Notes: generated from the sequence alone by a model not told the origin. Counted from the stretch's first letter, positions 26,387 through 35,096 are shown. The stretch: 64,000 nt of DNA from Pandoraea capi (GCF_902459735.1 NZ_CABPRV010000002.1:372001-436000), one strand, 5' to 3'. Numbers and translations: made by a program.

Positions 26387-28189
26387 TCATCGCGCCGGCC
26401 AGGGCTTTGCCGGTGCGCCCATGACCGGCTCCCCCAGCAAGGGGCTCGACAGTGCGTAGGCGCCGTTCTCGGTGAAGGCCCACATGATGTTGCGGTCGTA
26501 CTCGGTGTACATCGCGAAGACGCCCTTGCCCAGCGTGTAGACCGGCAGTTCCGTCTCGTCGGCCAACCCCGGCACGAAGTACCCGGCAATGCGCGGCTTC
26601 GCCGGATCCTTCACGTCGAAAATCTGTACGCCGGCGTTGTAGTACGAGTAAGGCACGATGCCCTGACGCCAGGTCCCCGGCTGTCCGATCGAGTTCGAAC
26701 GCTTCGGGCCGTAATTGCCGCCACGCTGGCAGAAGCTCGTGAACGGCGCGCCTTCCGGGATTTCCGGCTCGGGCAGCTTCGTCGTGACCTTCATCCTGGC
26801 GGGATTGCGCGCATCGACCACGAAGATGTCCTTGAACGGCTCGTAGCAGTCGCGGTTCATCGGATAGCCGCTGGTGAGCACATAGCCCGTGCGCTCGTAC
26901 TGGCTGACGTCGGCGTTGTCGTACTCCGTGCCTGCGAAGCTGGGCGGCGTGTTCACGTTGCCCACGACCTTCGGGTGCGCCGGATCCGACAGGTCGAACG
27001 ACCACAGCCCCAGACCGCCCATGGCGCCGAAGCCCACCTTGCCGCCCTGCTCCAGCGGCTTGGGCAGGAAGATCGGCATGCGCGAACCCATCCACGACGT
27101 ACGGTTGCCCGCGCGTGCGTTTTGCAGATACGCCTGCTCATGCTCGGCGTTGCCGAGAATCTGTCCCGGGACCGAAATCTGCGAGACGAACTTCGGATTG
27201 GCCGGGTCCGACATGTCCCACACCTGATAGCCCGGCGAGTAGAGATAGTTCGGGTACTCGGTGAGCGCGTAGCTGTCGTCCGGTGCGGACGAGAGAATCA
27301 TGTACTTGCCGCCATAGAACTCCGGCGAGTCCAGCGAACCGGAACCCTGCTGCTGGCCGACGGGAGCATCCGGATGCTTGTAGTCGGTCGTGCGCGTGGC
27401 AATCAGCTTCCAGTCGGACGGCAGCGGTCCGTCCATCACGAAGACCTTGAAGCCCTTGAGCGAGTTGTAGTTGCGTTGCGCTGCGACCTTGTCAGGCTGC
27501 TTCGACTTGTCCTGCATCAGCCCGTAGCGGCCGATTTCGAACGAGGCGACAAGGATCGGCTTGCCCAGCTTCTTGTTCCACACGATGGTGGCGCCGCCGA
27601 GATAGTCCTGCACGTTGTTGGCATCGAACTTTTCGCTCGATCCCTTCGGCCCCCATACGCCGCCTTTCGAATACACGACCTTGCCGTTCGCCGGATCGGT
27701 CACGTCCATGATGCGCAGATAGTCGCGGTCATGGATGTAGAGATAGCGCTTGCCGTTGAAGTCGGCGATGTTGTTCCACGCGTGGAACGGCGAATCCACG
27801 CCCGGGTAGAACGCCAGCACCTTCACGTTTTTCGCATAGCTCTTCTTGTCCCATGACGTCAGCTCGCCGGGAAAGCGCTGGCCCGTGTGAACTTCAGGCG
27901 TGGCCCTCGGCCAGATGAACTTGCCCGTCGCGGGGTCCATGCCGTAATCGACGCCGGCTTTGAGCGGCTTCGGTTCGCGATCCGGCGTGAGACGCAGCCA
28001 GCCCGCCAGATACGGATCCTTGACGTTGGGCGTGCCCGGTGTGCCACCCGGCTGTGCCTCGGCAGCCTGTGCCGGTTGTGCGGACGGCGTACTCTCGGGT
28101 GCCGACGCGTGGGCCGCGAGCGTCATCGTCAGCGCGGCGAGCACGGCCGTCGCTGTCAAGGACACACCGAGTGATTTCGTGCGAAACAT
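26387..28189 (-). CDS. Large secreted LVIVD-repeat (beta-propeller-like) protein
   Basis: A 600-residue protein with a signal peptide (hydrophobic core SLTATAVLAALTMTLAAHA) and a Pro/Ala-rich linker. The rest contains repeated units such as YLYIHDRDYLRIMDVTDP, YQVWDMSDPANPKFV, LWSFDLSDPAHPKVV and VQIFDVKDPAKPRIA, which match the LVIVD repeat, a presumed beta-propeller blade. AGGAGGAAGAC precedes ATG 28189. It lies 101 bases downstream of the porin gene on the same strand and is probably cotranscribed. Its function is unknown; a periplasmic or outer-surface binding or enzymatic role in the same pathway is inferred from the regulon. Confidence 0.8.
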   Translation of the reverse strand: MFRTKSLGVSLTATAVLAALTMTLAAHASAPESTPSAQPAQAAEAQPGGTPGTPNVKDPYLAGWLRLTPDREPKPLKAGVDYGMDPATGKFIWPRATPEVHTGQRFPGELTSWDKKSYAKNVKVLAFYPGVDSPFHAWNNIADFNGKRYLYIHDRDYLRIMDVTDPANGKVVYSKGGVWGPKGSSEKFDANNVQDYLGGATIVWNKKLGKPILVASFEIGRYGLMQDKSKQPDKVAAQRNYNSLKGFKVFVMDGPLPSDWKLIATRTTDYKHPDAPVGQQQGSGSLDSPEFYGGKYMILSSAPDDSYALTEYPNYLYSPGYQVWDMSDPANPKFVSQISVPGQILGNAEHEQAYLQNARAGNRTSWMGSRMPIFLPKPLEQGGKVGFGAMGGLGLWSFDLSDPAHPKVVGNVNTPPSFAGTEYDNADVSQYERTGYVLTSGYPMNRDCYEPFKDIFVVDARNPARMKVTTKLPEPEIPEGAPFTSFCQRGGNYGPKRSNSIGQPGTWRQGIVPYSYYNAGVQIFDVKDPAKPRIAGYFVPGLADETELPVYTLGKGVFAMYTEYDRNIMWAFTENGAYALSSPLLGEPVMGAPAKPWPAR

Positions 28190-28290
28190 GTCTTCCTCCT
28201 TCGTCTCAAAAGTCTTCTTGCCAGCGCCCCGATGTCGGACCCGACACACGGGCACTGGCGGCTTGATGCAGGCAACCGGAATGCGTCCGG

Positions 28291-29340
28291 TCAGAACGCG
28301 TGACGAATCCCGAACTGCACGCCCGACGGGTTTTGCGAGCCGGTCGGCGTGACCTGGAACGTCACGGGGTAATGAACGAGCGTGTCGTTGCTGTGCTGGA
28401 CACGGGCGTACGTCGCGTAAAGCGTAGTGCGCTTTGACAGGCCGTACATGTAGCCGACGACGAAACCGTTGGCGTTCGAAAGCGCCTTGTTGTCGTCGTC
28501 CTGACGATGGACAAAGCTCGCGTAGAAACGATGGCGATCGGTGAGTGCATACCGCACGCCCGCCTGAATATCCCAGCCGCGCACGTTGAAGGCGACATAC
28601 GGGGGATAGGCGTAATAGCCGTTGTACGTGTGATAGATCAGGGTCGGCTCCACGCTGCCGAACTTGTACGTCGCCGCGAAGTAGTTATCGCGCGATGAAC
28701 GGATCTGGCTCGACGAGTAGATGTCTCGCGTGTATTGCAGCTCACTGACCGCGCCGAGGAAGATGTTGCCGCTGCGGTATTCGAGTGCCGCCGAATAGAA
28801 GCGGCCCGAGCGTGTGCCGTCGCCCACACCGGTCGTTGCCATGAAGCGGGCGTTCAGGCCGTACCACGACGGCGTTTTGTACTGAATGGAGTTGTCCACG
28901 CGGTACGACGCGTAGAAGAACTCCATGTTGTTGACCATACTGAAGTCCGCCGCCCAGCTCGGGTCAGCGTACCCGGCGATCCAGTACGAGGGCGTGAACT
29001 GACGTCCCAGCGACAGATCCCCCCACGGTCCCTTGATACCGACGAACGACTGACGCGCCTGCGCCGATTGCGAACCGTTGTTGGCCGAGAACATCGGCTC
29101 ATAAGTGAAGAACGCGCGGTTGCCGCCGCCGAGTTCTTCATAACCGCTCAAGTTGAAGCGAGAGTTGTTCAGCCCGCCACTGGACACTCTCGTGACCTTG
29201 CCGCCGTTCGCGCCCGAGCCCCACAACTGCTCGAGATTCAGGTCCACGAACCCCGAAAGCGTCACACCCCCGGAAGATTGCGCATACGCACCGCCCTGCA
29301 TTGCACCCAGCAGCAATGCACACAACACTCGCTTCTTCAT
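28291..29340 (-). CDS. Gram-negative porin
   Basis: A 349-residue outer-membrane porin with a signal peptide (MKKRVLCALLLGAMQGGAYA), mature start QSSGGVTLSGFVDL, the KGPWGDLSLGRQFTP segment of loop 3 and terminal Phe (GIRHAF). AGGAGACAGC precedes ATG 29340. The candidate GntR operator stands 78 bases upstream. It probably gives the island's substrate a dedicated entry route across the outer membrane. Confidence 0.9.
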   Translation of the reverse strand: MKKRVLCALLLGAMQGGAYAQSSGGVTLSGFVDLNLEQLWGSGANGGKVTRVSSGGLNNSRFNLSGYEELGGGNRAFFTYEPMFSANNGSQSAQARQSFVGIKGPWGDLSLGRQFTPSYWIAGYADPSWAADFSMVNNMEFFYASYRVDNSIQYKTPSWYGLNARFMATTGVGDGTRSGRFYSAALEYRSGNIFLGAVSELQYTRDIYSSSQIRSSRDNYFAATYKFGSVEPTLIYHTYNGYYAYPPYVAFNVRGWDIQAGVRYALTDRHRFYASFVHRQDDDNKALSNANGFVVGYMYGLSKRTTLYATYARVQHSNDTLVHYPVTFQVTPTGSQNPSGVQFGIRHAF

Positions 29341-29417
29341 GCTGTCTCCTGATAGTTCTCGTTTTATTTGCGGCGCTCCCTTCTCTGCTACCGGGATGTC
29401 TGCCGCCCGCCCGTTGT

Positions 29418-29427
29418 ATGTATACAA
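29418..29427. promoter_or_regulatory. ATGTATACAA, candidate GntR operator upstream of porin gene
   Basis: Identical to the element at 30320-30329. A related degenerate copy in opposite orientation (GATTATACAT, 29439-29448) lies 11 bases away across TTTCGAA, giving an overall dyad. The position, 78 bases before the porin start, suits repression or activation of the porin-LVIVD unit. Confidence 0.6.
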
Positions 29428-29615
29428 TCTTTCGAACGATTATACATATCAAAGAAATTGAATTTCTACTGCTATTTGCTTATACAAACGGGCTATTTTT
29501 TTATAGCGGGTTACCCCTGATACCCGATGCGTAGCGAGTCGAGGCCGCCGCCAGCGTCACGCTGCCGGCGGGGTTTTGGGAAATACCGAGGGATGCTTCG
29601 TTCGGGTGTACCCGA

Positions 29616-30083
29616 TCAGAGACCGGTGCGATCGGCTTGCAGCCCTTCGTGGCGCAGCTTCGGAGCGTCGTCCGTGCGTGTGCCGTCTTTCGACGCGCCG
29701 CCCCAGCCGTGGGCCGTCACGTCGAAGATCACGCCGTTCGGATCGAAGAACTTCACTTCATAGAAGATGTTGCTTTTCACCGGCACTTCGCCCATGTAGT
29801 AACGGCCGCCGGCCGCTTCGATCCTCGCGCGCGTGGCCTCGACGTCCTCCACCCAGATACCGATGTGGTGCAGACCGACGTACTCACGGCCGCGATCGCC
29901 TGCGGCCTCGTCGTTCTTGTAGTTGAGCAGCGCAAGGTTGATGACGCCGTCGGAGAGATACACGCCGCGTGCCAGCGACGAGTCGGTCTCCCCCACTTTC
30001 TTGAAGTCGAACGCCTGCATGTAGAACTCGGCCGCCTTCCAGGGATCGGGCACGGAAAGGGCGATGTGACGCAGTTTGGCCAT
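29616..30083 (-). CDS. VOC-family protein (glyoxalase-like)
   Basis: A 155-residue vicinal-oxygen-chelate protein with a metal His in LRHIALSV, a second in GLHHIGIWV and a Glu/Asp near FDPNGVIFDVT; the last position is Asp rather than the usual Glu. ATG 30083 (MAKLRH) is preferred over 30125. The C-terminal 30 residues after GWGG are polar and probably disordered. It is a second VOC gene in the island with its own copy of the operator 96 bases upstream, divergent from the GntR gene. Confidence 0.8.
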   Translation of the reverse strand: MAKLRHIALSVPDPWKAAEFYMQAFDFKKVGETDSSLARGVYLSDGVINLALLNYKNDEAAGDRGREYVGLHHIGIWVEDVEATRARIEAAGGRYYMGEVPVKSNIFYEVKFFDPNGVIFDVTAHGWGGASKDGTRTDDAPKLRHEGLQADRTGL

Positions 30084-30178
30084 GGTGAATGTCTCCTTCC
30101 AGTTAGGTTTCAAGCGAAGTTTCAAGCGAATCTCAAACGAGATAACAAGCCCTGCACGAGATGTCGGGCAGATGGCTT

Positions 30179-30188
30179 ATGTATACTA
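30179..30188. promoter_or_regulatory. ATGTATACTA, candidate GntR operator upstream of VOC gene
   Basis: Shares the ATGTATAC core with the sites at 25187, 29418 and 30320. It is 96 bases upstream of the VOC start at 30083, in the region between the divergent VOC and GntR genes. Confidence 0.55.
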
Positions 30189-30199
30189 TCTCAGTGATT

Positions 30200-30227
30200 T
30201 GCATTCAAAAACGTATTTTTGAATGCA
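30200..30227. repeat. 28-base AT-rich palindrome
   Basis: Twelve-base perfect arms (TGCATTCAAAAA at 30200-30211 and its complement at 30216-30227) around CGTA. It lies 12 bases from the ATGTATACTA element in the VOC/GntR intergenic region. It has no terminator-type GC stem or T-run in a useful position, so an operator for a second regulator or a cruciform-prone site is more likely. Confidence 0.6.
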
Positions 30228-30319
30228 TTGAAGTGTCCCAATCTTTGTGGAAACCGACCAAACCACGCCCCACGTGGCGTCAGCACTGCATCGTGCGGAA
30301 AAATACTCGTATAATCCGC

Positions 30320-30329
30320 ATGTATACAA
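30320..30329. promoter_or_regulatory. ATGTATACAA, candidate autoregulatory GntR operator
   Basis: The element lies 41 bases before the GntR start at 30370, a position typical of autorepression. It is identical to the porin-upstream element. Confidence 0.6.
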
Positions 30330-30369
30330 TCCAATCAAAACGACGCATCCACGGAGCGAATAGATCAGC

Positions 30370-31023
30370 ATGGCCGAAACCATTGCCGCAAGAATCTGCC
30401 GGGTGTTGACGGGCGAGATCATCGACGGAAGCCTGCCGCCGGGGCAAAAGCTGGAAGAAGTCGTGCTGGCCGAGCGTTTCAAGGCGTCGCGCACGCCGAT
30501 CCGCGAAGCGCTTCGCGAGCTCAATGCGCGAGGACTCATCGAACTGACGCCGCACAAGGGCGGTGTCGTGGCGAGCATCAGCGTCGACGATCTGTCCGAC
30601 ATGCTCGAAGCGATGTGCGAACTCGATGCCCTGTGTTGCCGTCTGAGCGCGCAGCGCATGAGCGCCATGCAGAAGAAGCAGCTCGAAATGATTCACGTCC
30701 AGAGCAAGCAATGCATGGATGCTGGCGACGAGGCAGGCTATCTGGCGCTCAACCGCGAATTCCATCAGTTACTGAGCGCAGGCACCCAGAACAAGACGTT
30801 GATGGCGCTCATCGACAGCCATCGGGAACGGCTCGCCCCTTTCCGTGCCGCGCAATCCGATGTCGAAGAGCGTTTCACGGTGTCGTTCGATGAGCACGAG
30901 CGTGTCGTCGAAGCCGTGCTCGCCGCTGATGCCGAAGCCGCTTACAACGCCATGCGCAGTCACACCGCACGCCTGAGCATTCACGTGCTCGAACGTTTGC
31001 AACACAGCCGCAAGCCTGGCTGA
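30370..31023 (+). CDS. GntR-family regulator, FadR/FCD subfamily
   Basis: A 217-residue regulator. The winged helix-turn-helix occupies residues 5-70 (GSLPPGQKLEEVVLAERF, then SRTPIREALREL) and the all-helical FCD effector domain about 80-205, with the metal/ligand histidines in NREFHQLL and the later EHERVVEAV and RSHTARLS segments. FCD members usually repress catabolic genes and are released by an organic acid. Four copies of ATGTATAC lie in front of the surrounding transcription units, including this gene. Confidence 0.9.
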   Translation: MAETIAARICRVLTGEIIDGSLPPGQKLEEVVLAERFKASRTPIREALRELNARGLIELTPHKGGVVASISVDDLSDMLEAMCELDALCCRLSAQRMSAMQKKQLEMIHVQSKQCMDAGDEAGYLALNREFHQLLSAGTQNKTLMALIDSHRERLAPFRAAQSDVEERFTVSFDEHERVVEAVLAADAEAAYNAMRSHTARLSIHVLERLQHSRKPG

Positions 31024-31075
31024 CACACCTACCGAGCGGTGACGCGTCGCAGCGCGTCGCCACGAGAAACGATCC

Positions 31076-31109
31076 GGCCCATGCCCGCCCCGCGCGCATG
31101 GGCCGTTTT
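31076..31109 (+). terminator. Rho-independent terminator after the GntR gene
   Basis: GGCCCATGC (31076-31084) pairs with GCATGGGCC (31096-31104), followed by GTTTTGT. The rest of the 391-base gap up to the AidA-like gene holds a short CCAAT/ATTGG dyad at 31136-31151 and no credible ORF; the AidA promoter must lie here. Confidence 0.75.
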
Positions 31110-31414
31110 GTATGGGTCGATTTGGTCACGAAGCTCCAATTTTTCGATTGGTAGCGTTCGGGCGAGTCCCCGCGACGCCAGCCGCACCGCGGCCTCGCGA
31201 CCCGAAGTCACTCATCGTAGGCACCCGTGCGTCGTTGAACGCCTCTCATTCCCTTCCTACGCTCCACCGGTGAAACCAGCAGTGGCCGCCACGCCGTGCG
31301 CGACCGCCGCGACGTTTCCGCTCGCGGCTGACGGGCCGCTGCCTGACCGTTCGACTCAGGGCCGGTATCGCGCCCGGTCGGCGGCATTCAACCAAGTCTT
31401 TCGTGGAGAATCCC

Positions 31415-31918
31415 ATGTCGCAAATCACCGATGTGCTGGTCAGCATCGACACCAAGACGATCGTGGACCGTTACGGCAAGAACACCAGCATGACGAATCC
31501 GCCGATCATCGACTTCAAGCACGTCTTCATGATCGTGACGCAAGGCAATGTGGTGAGCGGTCAGGCCGGTGGCGAACTCGATGTCGCCGCCACCGTCGGG
31601 GACGTCATTCGCTGGCGCGAATGCTCGCTGTCGCTGGGCTTCGAGCAGTCCTGCATCTTCTACAAGTTCGTGGGCAATCAGGGCAACGAGCTGATTTCTC
31701 CGCCGTCCCCGCGTGAAGCCGAGGTCACGATCCCCGTTCCGAATCCGCCGGATCCGACCAAGCCGAAGAAGCAAAGCTGCTCCAACTACTTCTGGTCCTG
31801 CGAGACGCTCAAGACCGGGCGCGTGACCTACCACTTCCAGTTCATGGTGCTCGATCGCGCAGGCAACCTCTGCGGTTGCTATCAGTGGGATCCGTTCATC
31901 ACGATTCGCAATCATTGA
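31415..31918 (+). CDS. AidA/PixA-family inclusion body protein
   Basis: A 167-residue protein of the PixA/AidA family: N-terminal DVLVSIDTKTIVDRYGKN, central GGELDVAATVGDVIRWRE and C-terminal DPFITIRNH motifs match. PixA forms crystalline inclusions in Xenorhabdus and AidA is controlled by quorum sensing in Burkholderia and Ralstonia. GGAG at 31405-31408 places ATG 31415 at six bases; GTG 31403 is rejected. A second, diverged family member follows, so the two form a tandem pair. Confidence 0.88.
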   Translation: MSQITDVLVSIDTKTIVDRYGKNTSMTNPPIIDFKHVFMIVTQGNVVSGQAGGELDVAATVGDVIRWRECSLSLGFEQSCIFYKFVGNQGNELISPPSPREAEVTIPVPNPPDPTKPKKQSCSNYFWSCETLKTGRVTYHFQFMVLDRAGNLCGCYQWDPFITIRNH

Positions 31919-32020
31919 CTCACGCCACGCGCTGCCCGCCCGCGACCCGTCATGTCGTTTCGCGCATGTCGGGTGGCGGCGCCCCCGACGCTCCCAAATG
32001 GTTATGCCCAAGGAATTCTC

Positions 32021-32572
32021 ATGTCCGACGCACAGAATTGCGGCAACGGCGGTGGGGAAGACGGCGCCCGCGATAGCGCCGCCATCACCGACGTGCTGCT
32101 CGTGATCGATACGGCGACGCTGCTGGACAAGGCCGCCGGGCAGTCGCCCTCACCCGTCTCGGTCGACGGCACGGACTGCTACCGCCTGTCACCCGGTCAC
32201 GACACACTCGACGGCAGCAGCGGGACACACGCGGCCACCTGGCGCATCGACGCACGCCCGGGCGAGCGGATCCGGATGCGCTGGACCGCGCTCGCGATGC
32301 GCGGCGAGCAAGCCGTATTGTTGCAACTCGCGCTGGCCGACGATGCGATGCTGGGCAATCTGCAACTCCACGTCGAAGACAACGCCGTGCGCTATGCGCC
32401 GCGATACGACAAGCCGGAGGAAGCCGTCGCGCGGCAAGCCCCCGATGCTTACTGGCAAGCGGATGTCGTTGCCAGCGGCGAAGCCGAAACGAGTGTCGAG
32501 GCCACCGTCACCGACCGCGACGCGAACGTGCTGGGGCGCTTCACCTGGTCGATGCGGATCGCTGTGGCATGA
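32021..32572 (+). CDS. Second AidA/PixA-family protein, diverged
   Basis: A 183-residue protein whose start region (ITDVLLVIDTATLLDKAAG) and end (RFTWSMRIAVA) align with the preceding AidA-like protein, and whose middle contains the ARPGERIRMRWTAL counterpart of its GDVIRWRE segment. AAGGAATTCTC precedes ATG 32021. An N-terminal 20-residue Gly/Asp-rich extension is extra. Spacing of 102 bases to the first gene suggests one transcript. The role is unknown. Confidence 0.8.
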   Translation: MSDAQNCGNGGGEDGARDSAAITDVLLVIDTATLLDKAAGQSPSPVSVDGTDCYRLSPGHDTLDGSSGTHAATWRIDARPGERIRMRWTALAMRGEQAVLLQLALADDAMLGNLQLHVEDNAVRYAPRYDKPEEAVARQAPDAYWQADVVASGEAETSVEATVTDRDANVLGRFTWSMRIAVA

Positions 32573-32839
32573 ATCCGCCAGTCCGATAAGCACACGCAGA
32601 CCGGCGCGATGCCCTCCTCCGGTGTCCTCATCACATCAGCTACGCCCCGTCGTCGGCATCAACTATTTAGAAATCGAATGCCATGCATTTTGATATTTAA
32701 TTTGTCGATGTGCGACCGGTTCGCTATCTTGTAAGTCTTACCCCGCAGTTTCACTCCCCTAAGAGACCCCGCGGCGCGGCTGCGCCCACCATACGGAACG
32801 CAGCACCAGCGAGGGCCCGGGCAGCACAGAGGTCGTTCC

Positions 32840-34084
32840 ATGAGTTCCTCCGGTCATCACCGTGTCTTCGTTGGCGCCATCGACGCCGACGGCAATCCCA
32901 TCACGCTCGCTACGCGCGACGGACGTTTCACCTACGTCGGCGCACCTGCATCCTACACGGCCGACGCCAACGCACAAATCGTCGATCTGCAAGGCAAGCT
33001 CGTGCTGCCCGGTTTCGTCGACGGCCACATCCATCTCGACAAGAGTTTCGTCGGCGATCGCTGGCGCCCGCACCGCCCCGCAGCCACCCTTCGCGAGCGT
33101 CTGGCCGCAGAGAAGCAGGAAATCGCCGCCGCCGCGCCCATGGCCCAGCGTGCGGACGCCCTGATACGCCAGACCGTGTCATTCGGGACCGTGGCGATGC
33201 GCTGCCATGTCGACGTCGACGCGAGCACCGGTCTCTCGCATCTGAACGAAGTGATGGCGATGCGCGAGACATGGCGCGAATGGCTCGACATCGAACTCGT
33301 CGCCTTCCCGCAGGCGGGTGTCATGACCTGCCCTGGCACGGCCGAAGTGCTGGAGGATGCGGTTCGCGCGGGCGTTCACGTCGTGGGCGGCATCGACCCG
33401 ACCACGCTCGACGGCGATCCGCACGGCCAACTCAACGTGATCTTCGGCATCGCAGAGAAGCACGGCACGAAGCTTGACATTCATCTGCACGAACCCGGCG
33501 ACATCGGTCTGGCGCAACTGCATCGCATCGCCTCGCGTACACAGGCCGCCGGTTTGCAGGGTCGCGTCAGCGTGAGCCATGCCTACGGACTCGGCGACAT
33601 CGGCCCTGCCGAACTCGACACCATCGCACGCGCATTGGCCGACGCCGACGTCTCGATCATGACCAACGCCCCCGGCGACCGCGCCTTCCCGCCAATTCTC
33701 CGGTTGCGCGAAGCCGGTGTGCGTGTGTTCACGGGCAACGACAACATTCAGGACAGCTGGTGGCCGTACGGCAACGGCGACATGCTGCAACGCGCGATGC
33801 TCATCGGCTATCGCTCGGGTTTCTATACGGACGACGATCTGCGCGTCGCACTGGAAATGGCCACGACCGCAGCAGCCGCCGTGATTGGCAAGAACGACTA
33901 CGGCCTGTATGCGGGCAACGAGGCGAGTTTCGTCGTCTTCGACGCACCGAACGCCGCAGCAGCCGTGGCCGCCGCACCGGCGGCCCGCGCCGTCATTCGT
34001 CACGCACGCTATTGGGGCGGCCCCGCGCAACTCGCGCTGGACCCCGCCCTGCTCAAGGACACAGCAGGGTCCACCCCGACCTGA
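32840..34084 (+). CDS. Amidohydrolase, cytosine deaminase-like
   Basis: A 414-residue metal-dependent amidohydrolase. The first metal pair is in VDGHIHLDKSF, the lysine/His region in LDIHLHEPGD, a further His in SVSHAYGLGD and the metal Asp in VFTGNDNIQDSWWP, as in CodA-type deaminases. It probably deaminates or hydrolyses a pyrimidine, ureide or related ring. GAGG precedes ATG 32840. The AllE-like cupin gene follows 172 bases downstream, which ties it to ureide metabolism. The paralogue at 38618-39889 shares the same layout. Confidence 0.85.
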   Translation: MSSSGHHRVFVGAIDADGNPITLATRDGRFTYVGAPASYTADANAQIVDLQGKLVLPGFVDGHIHLDKSFVGDRWRPHRPAATLRERLAAEKQEIAAAAPMAQRADALIRQTVSFGTVAMRCHVDVDASTGLSHLNEVMAMRETWREWLDIELVAFPQAGVMTCPGTAEVLEDAVRAGVHVVGGIDPTTLDGDPHGQLNVIFGIAEKHGTKLDIHLHEPGDIGLAQLHRIASRTQAAGLQGRVSVSHAYGLGDIGPAELDTIARALADADVSIMTNAPGDRAFPPILRLREAGVRVFTGNDNIQDSWWPYGNGDMLQRAMLIGYRSGFYTDDDLRVALEMATTAAAAVIGKNDYGLYAGNEASFVVFDAPNAAAAVAAAPAARAVIRHARYWGGPAQLALDPALLKDTAGSTPT

Positions 34085-34256
34085 CTGTCATGCGCGACGT
34101 CACGCCCGGCACGAGACTTGCCGGGTCGTGGCGCCGCAGGCGTTCGTCGCGCCGAGGTCAAGCGGTCTGTGCGCGCCCCCAAGCGCGGATCGCAACCAAG
34201 GGGCCCGGCGGCGAACGATGGGGAGAACAATCAGAATGCATCAGGAGCCAACTGCA

Positions 34257-35096
34257 ATGTCGAAGACTACGTATTACGCGCCGCATGGCGGGCATCCCGG
34301 CCAAACGGAACTGCTCACCGATCGCGCCATGTTCACTGAGGCCTACGCCGTCATCCCGAAGGGCGTGATGCGCGATATCGTGACGAGCCATCTCCCGTTC
34401 TGGGACAACACGCGCCTGTGGGTGCTGGCACGTCCGCTCTCCGGATTTGCCGAGACGTTTGCGCAATACATCATGGAAGTCGGCGCCGGTGGCGGCAGCG
34501 ACAAGCCCGAGCAGGACGACAAAGCGGAAGGCGTGCTGTTCGTCGTCGAGGGCGAAATCACCGTGACGATTCAAGGCAAGGCCAACACGCTCACCCCGGG
34601 CGGCTACGCGTTCATTCCTCCCGCGACCGACTGGCAACTGCGCAACAACAGTCAGGGCACCGCGCGCTTCCACTGGATTCGCAAGCACTACCAGGCGGTG
34701 GAAGGCCTGCCGTATCCGGAACCGTTCGTGAAGAACGAACAGGATGTCGAGCCGATTCCGATGCCGGGCACCGACGGCCGCTGGGTGACGACGCGCTTCG
34801 TCGACATGCAGGACATGCGCCACGACATGCACGTCAACATCGTGACGTTCCAGCCGGGTGGCGTGATTCCGTTCGCAGAAACGCACGTCATGGAGCACGG
34901 CCTGTATGTGCTCGAAGGCAAGGCAGTCTACCGTCTGAATCAGGACTGGGTGGAAGTCGAAGCCGGCGACTTCATGTGGCTGCGTGCATTCTGCCCGCAG
35001 GCCTGCTACGCCGGTGGCCCCGGTCCGTTCCGTTACCTGCTGTACAAGGACGTCAACCGTCACATGACGCTGACGTTGGGCGCACAGCCGAAGTAA
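34257..35096 (+). CDS. (S)-ureidoglycine aminohydrolase-like bicupin
   Basis: A 279-residue protein with two cupin halves (about 60-130 and 180-255). Motifs such as LFVVEGEITVTIQGK, HVMEHGLYVLEGKAVY and DFMWLRAFCPQACYAGG match AllE/YlbA, the Mn enzyme that releases ammonia from (S)-ureidoglycine during allantoin breakdown. AGGAG at 34242-34247 precedes ATG 34257. The context of amidohydrolases, a hydantoin-racemase relative and an NCS1 permease supports this, but no allantoinase or allantoate amidohydrolase is in view, so a related ureide could be the substrate. Confidence 0.82.
   Translation: MSKTTYYAPHGGHPGQTELLTDRAMFTEAYAVIPKGVMRDIVTSHLPFWDNTRLWVLARPLSGFAETFAQYIMEVGAGGGSDKPEQDDKAEGVLFVVEGEITVTIQGKANTLTPGGYAFIPPATDWQLRNNSQGTARFHWIRKHYQAVEGLPYPEPFVKNEQDVEPIPMPGTDGRWVTTRFVDMQDMRHDMHVNIVTFQPGGVIPFAETHVMEHGLYVLEGKAVYRLNQDWVEVEAGDFMWLRAFCPQACYAGGPGPFRYLLYKDVNRHMTLTLGAQPK

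Noticed and set aside
31136-31151. CCAAT-N6-ATTGG as a possible lux box upstream of the AidA-like gene
   Set aside because: The quorum regulation of AidA relatives made this tempting, but the dyad is short and does not match known lux-box layouts.
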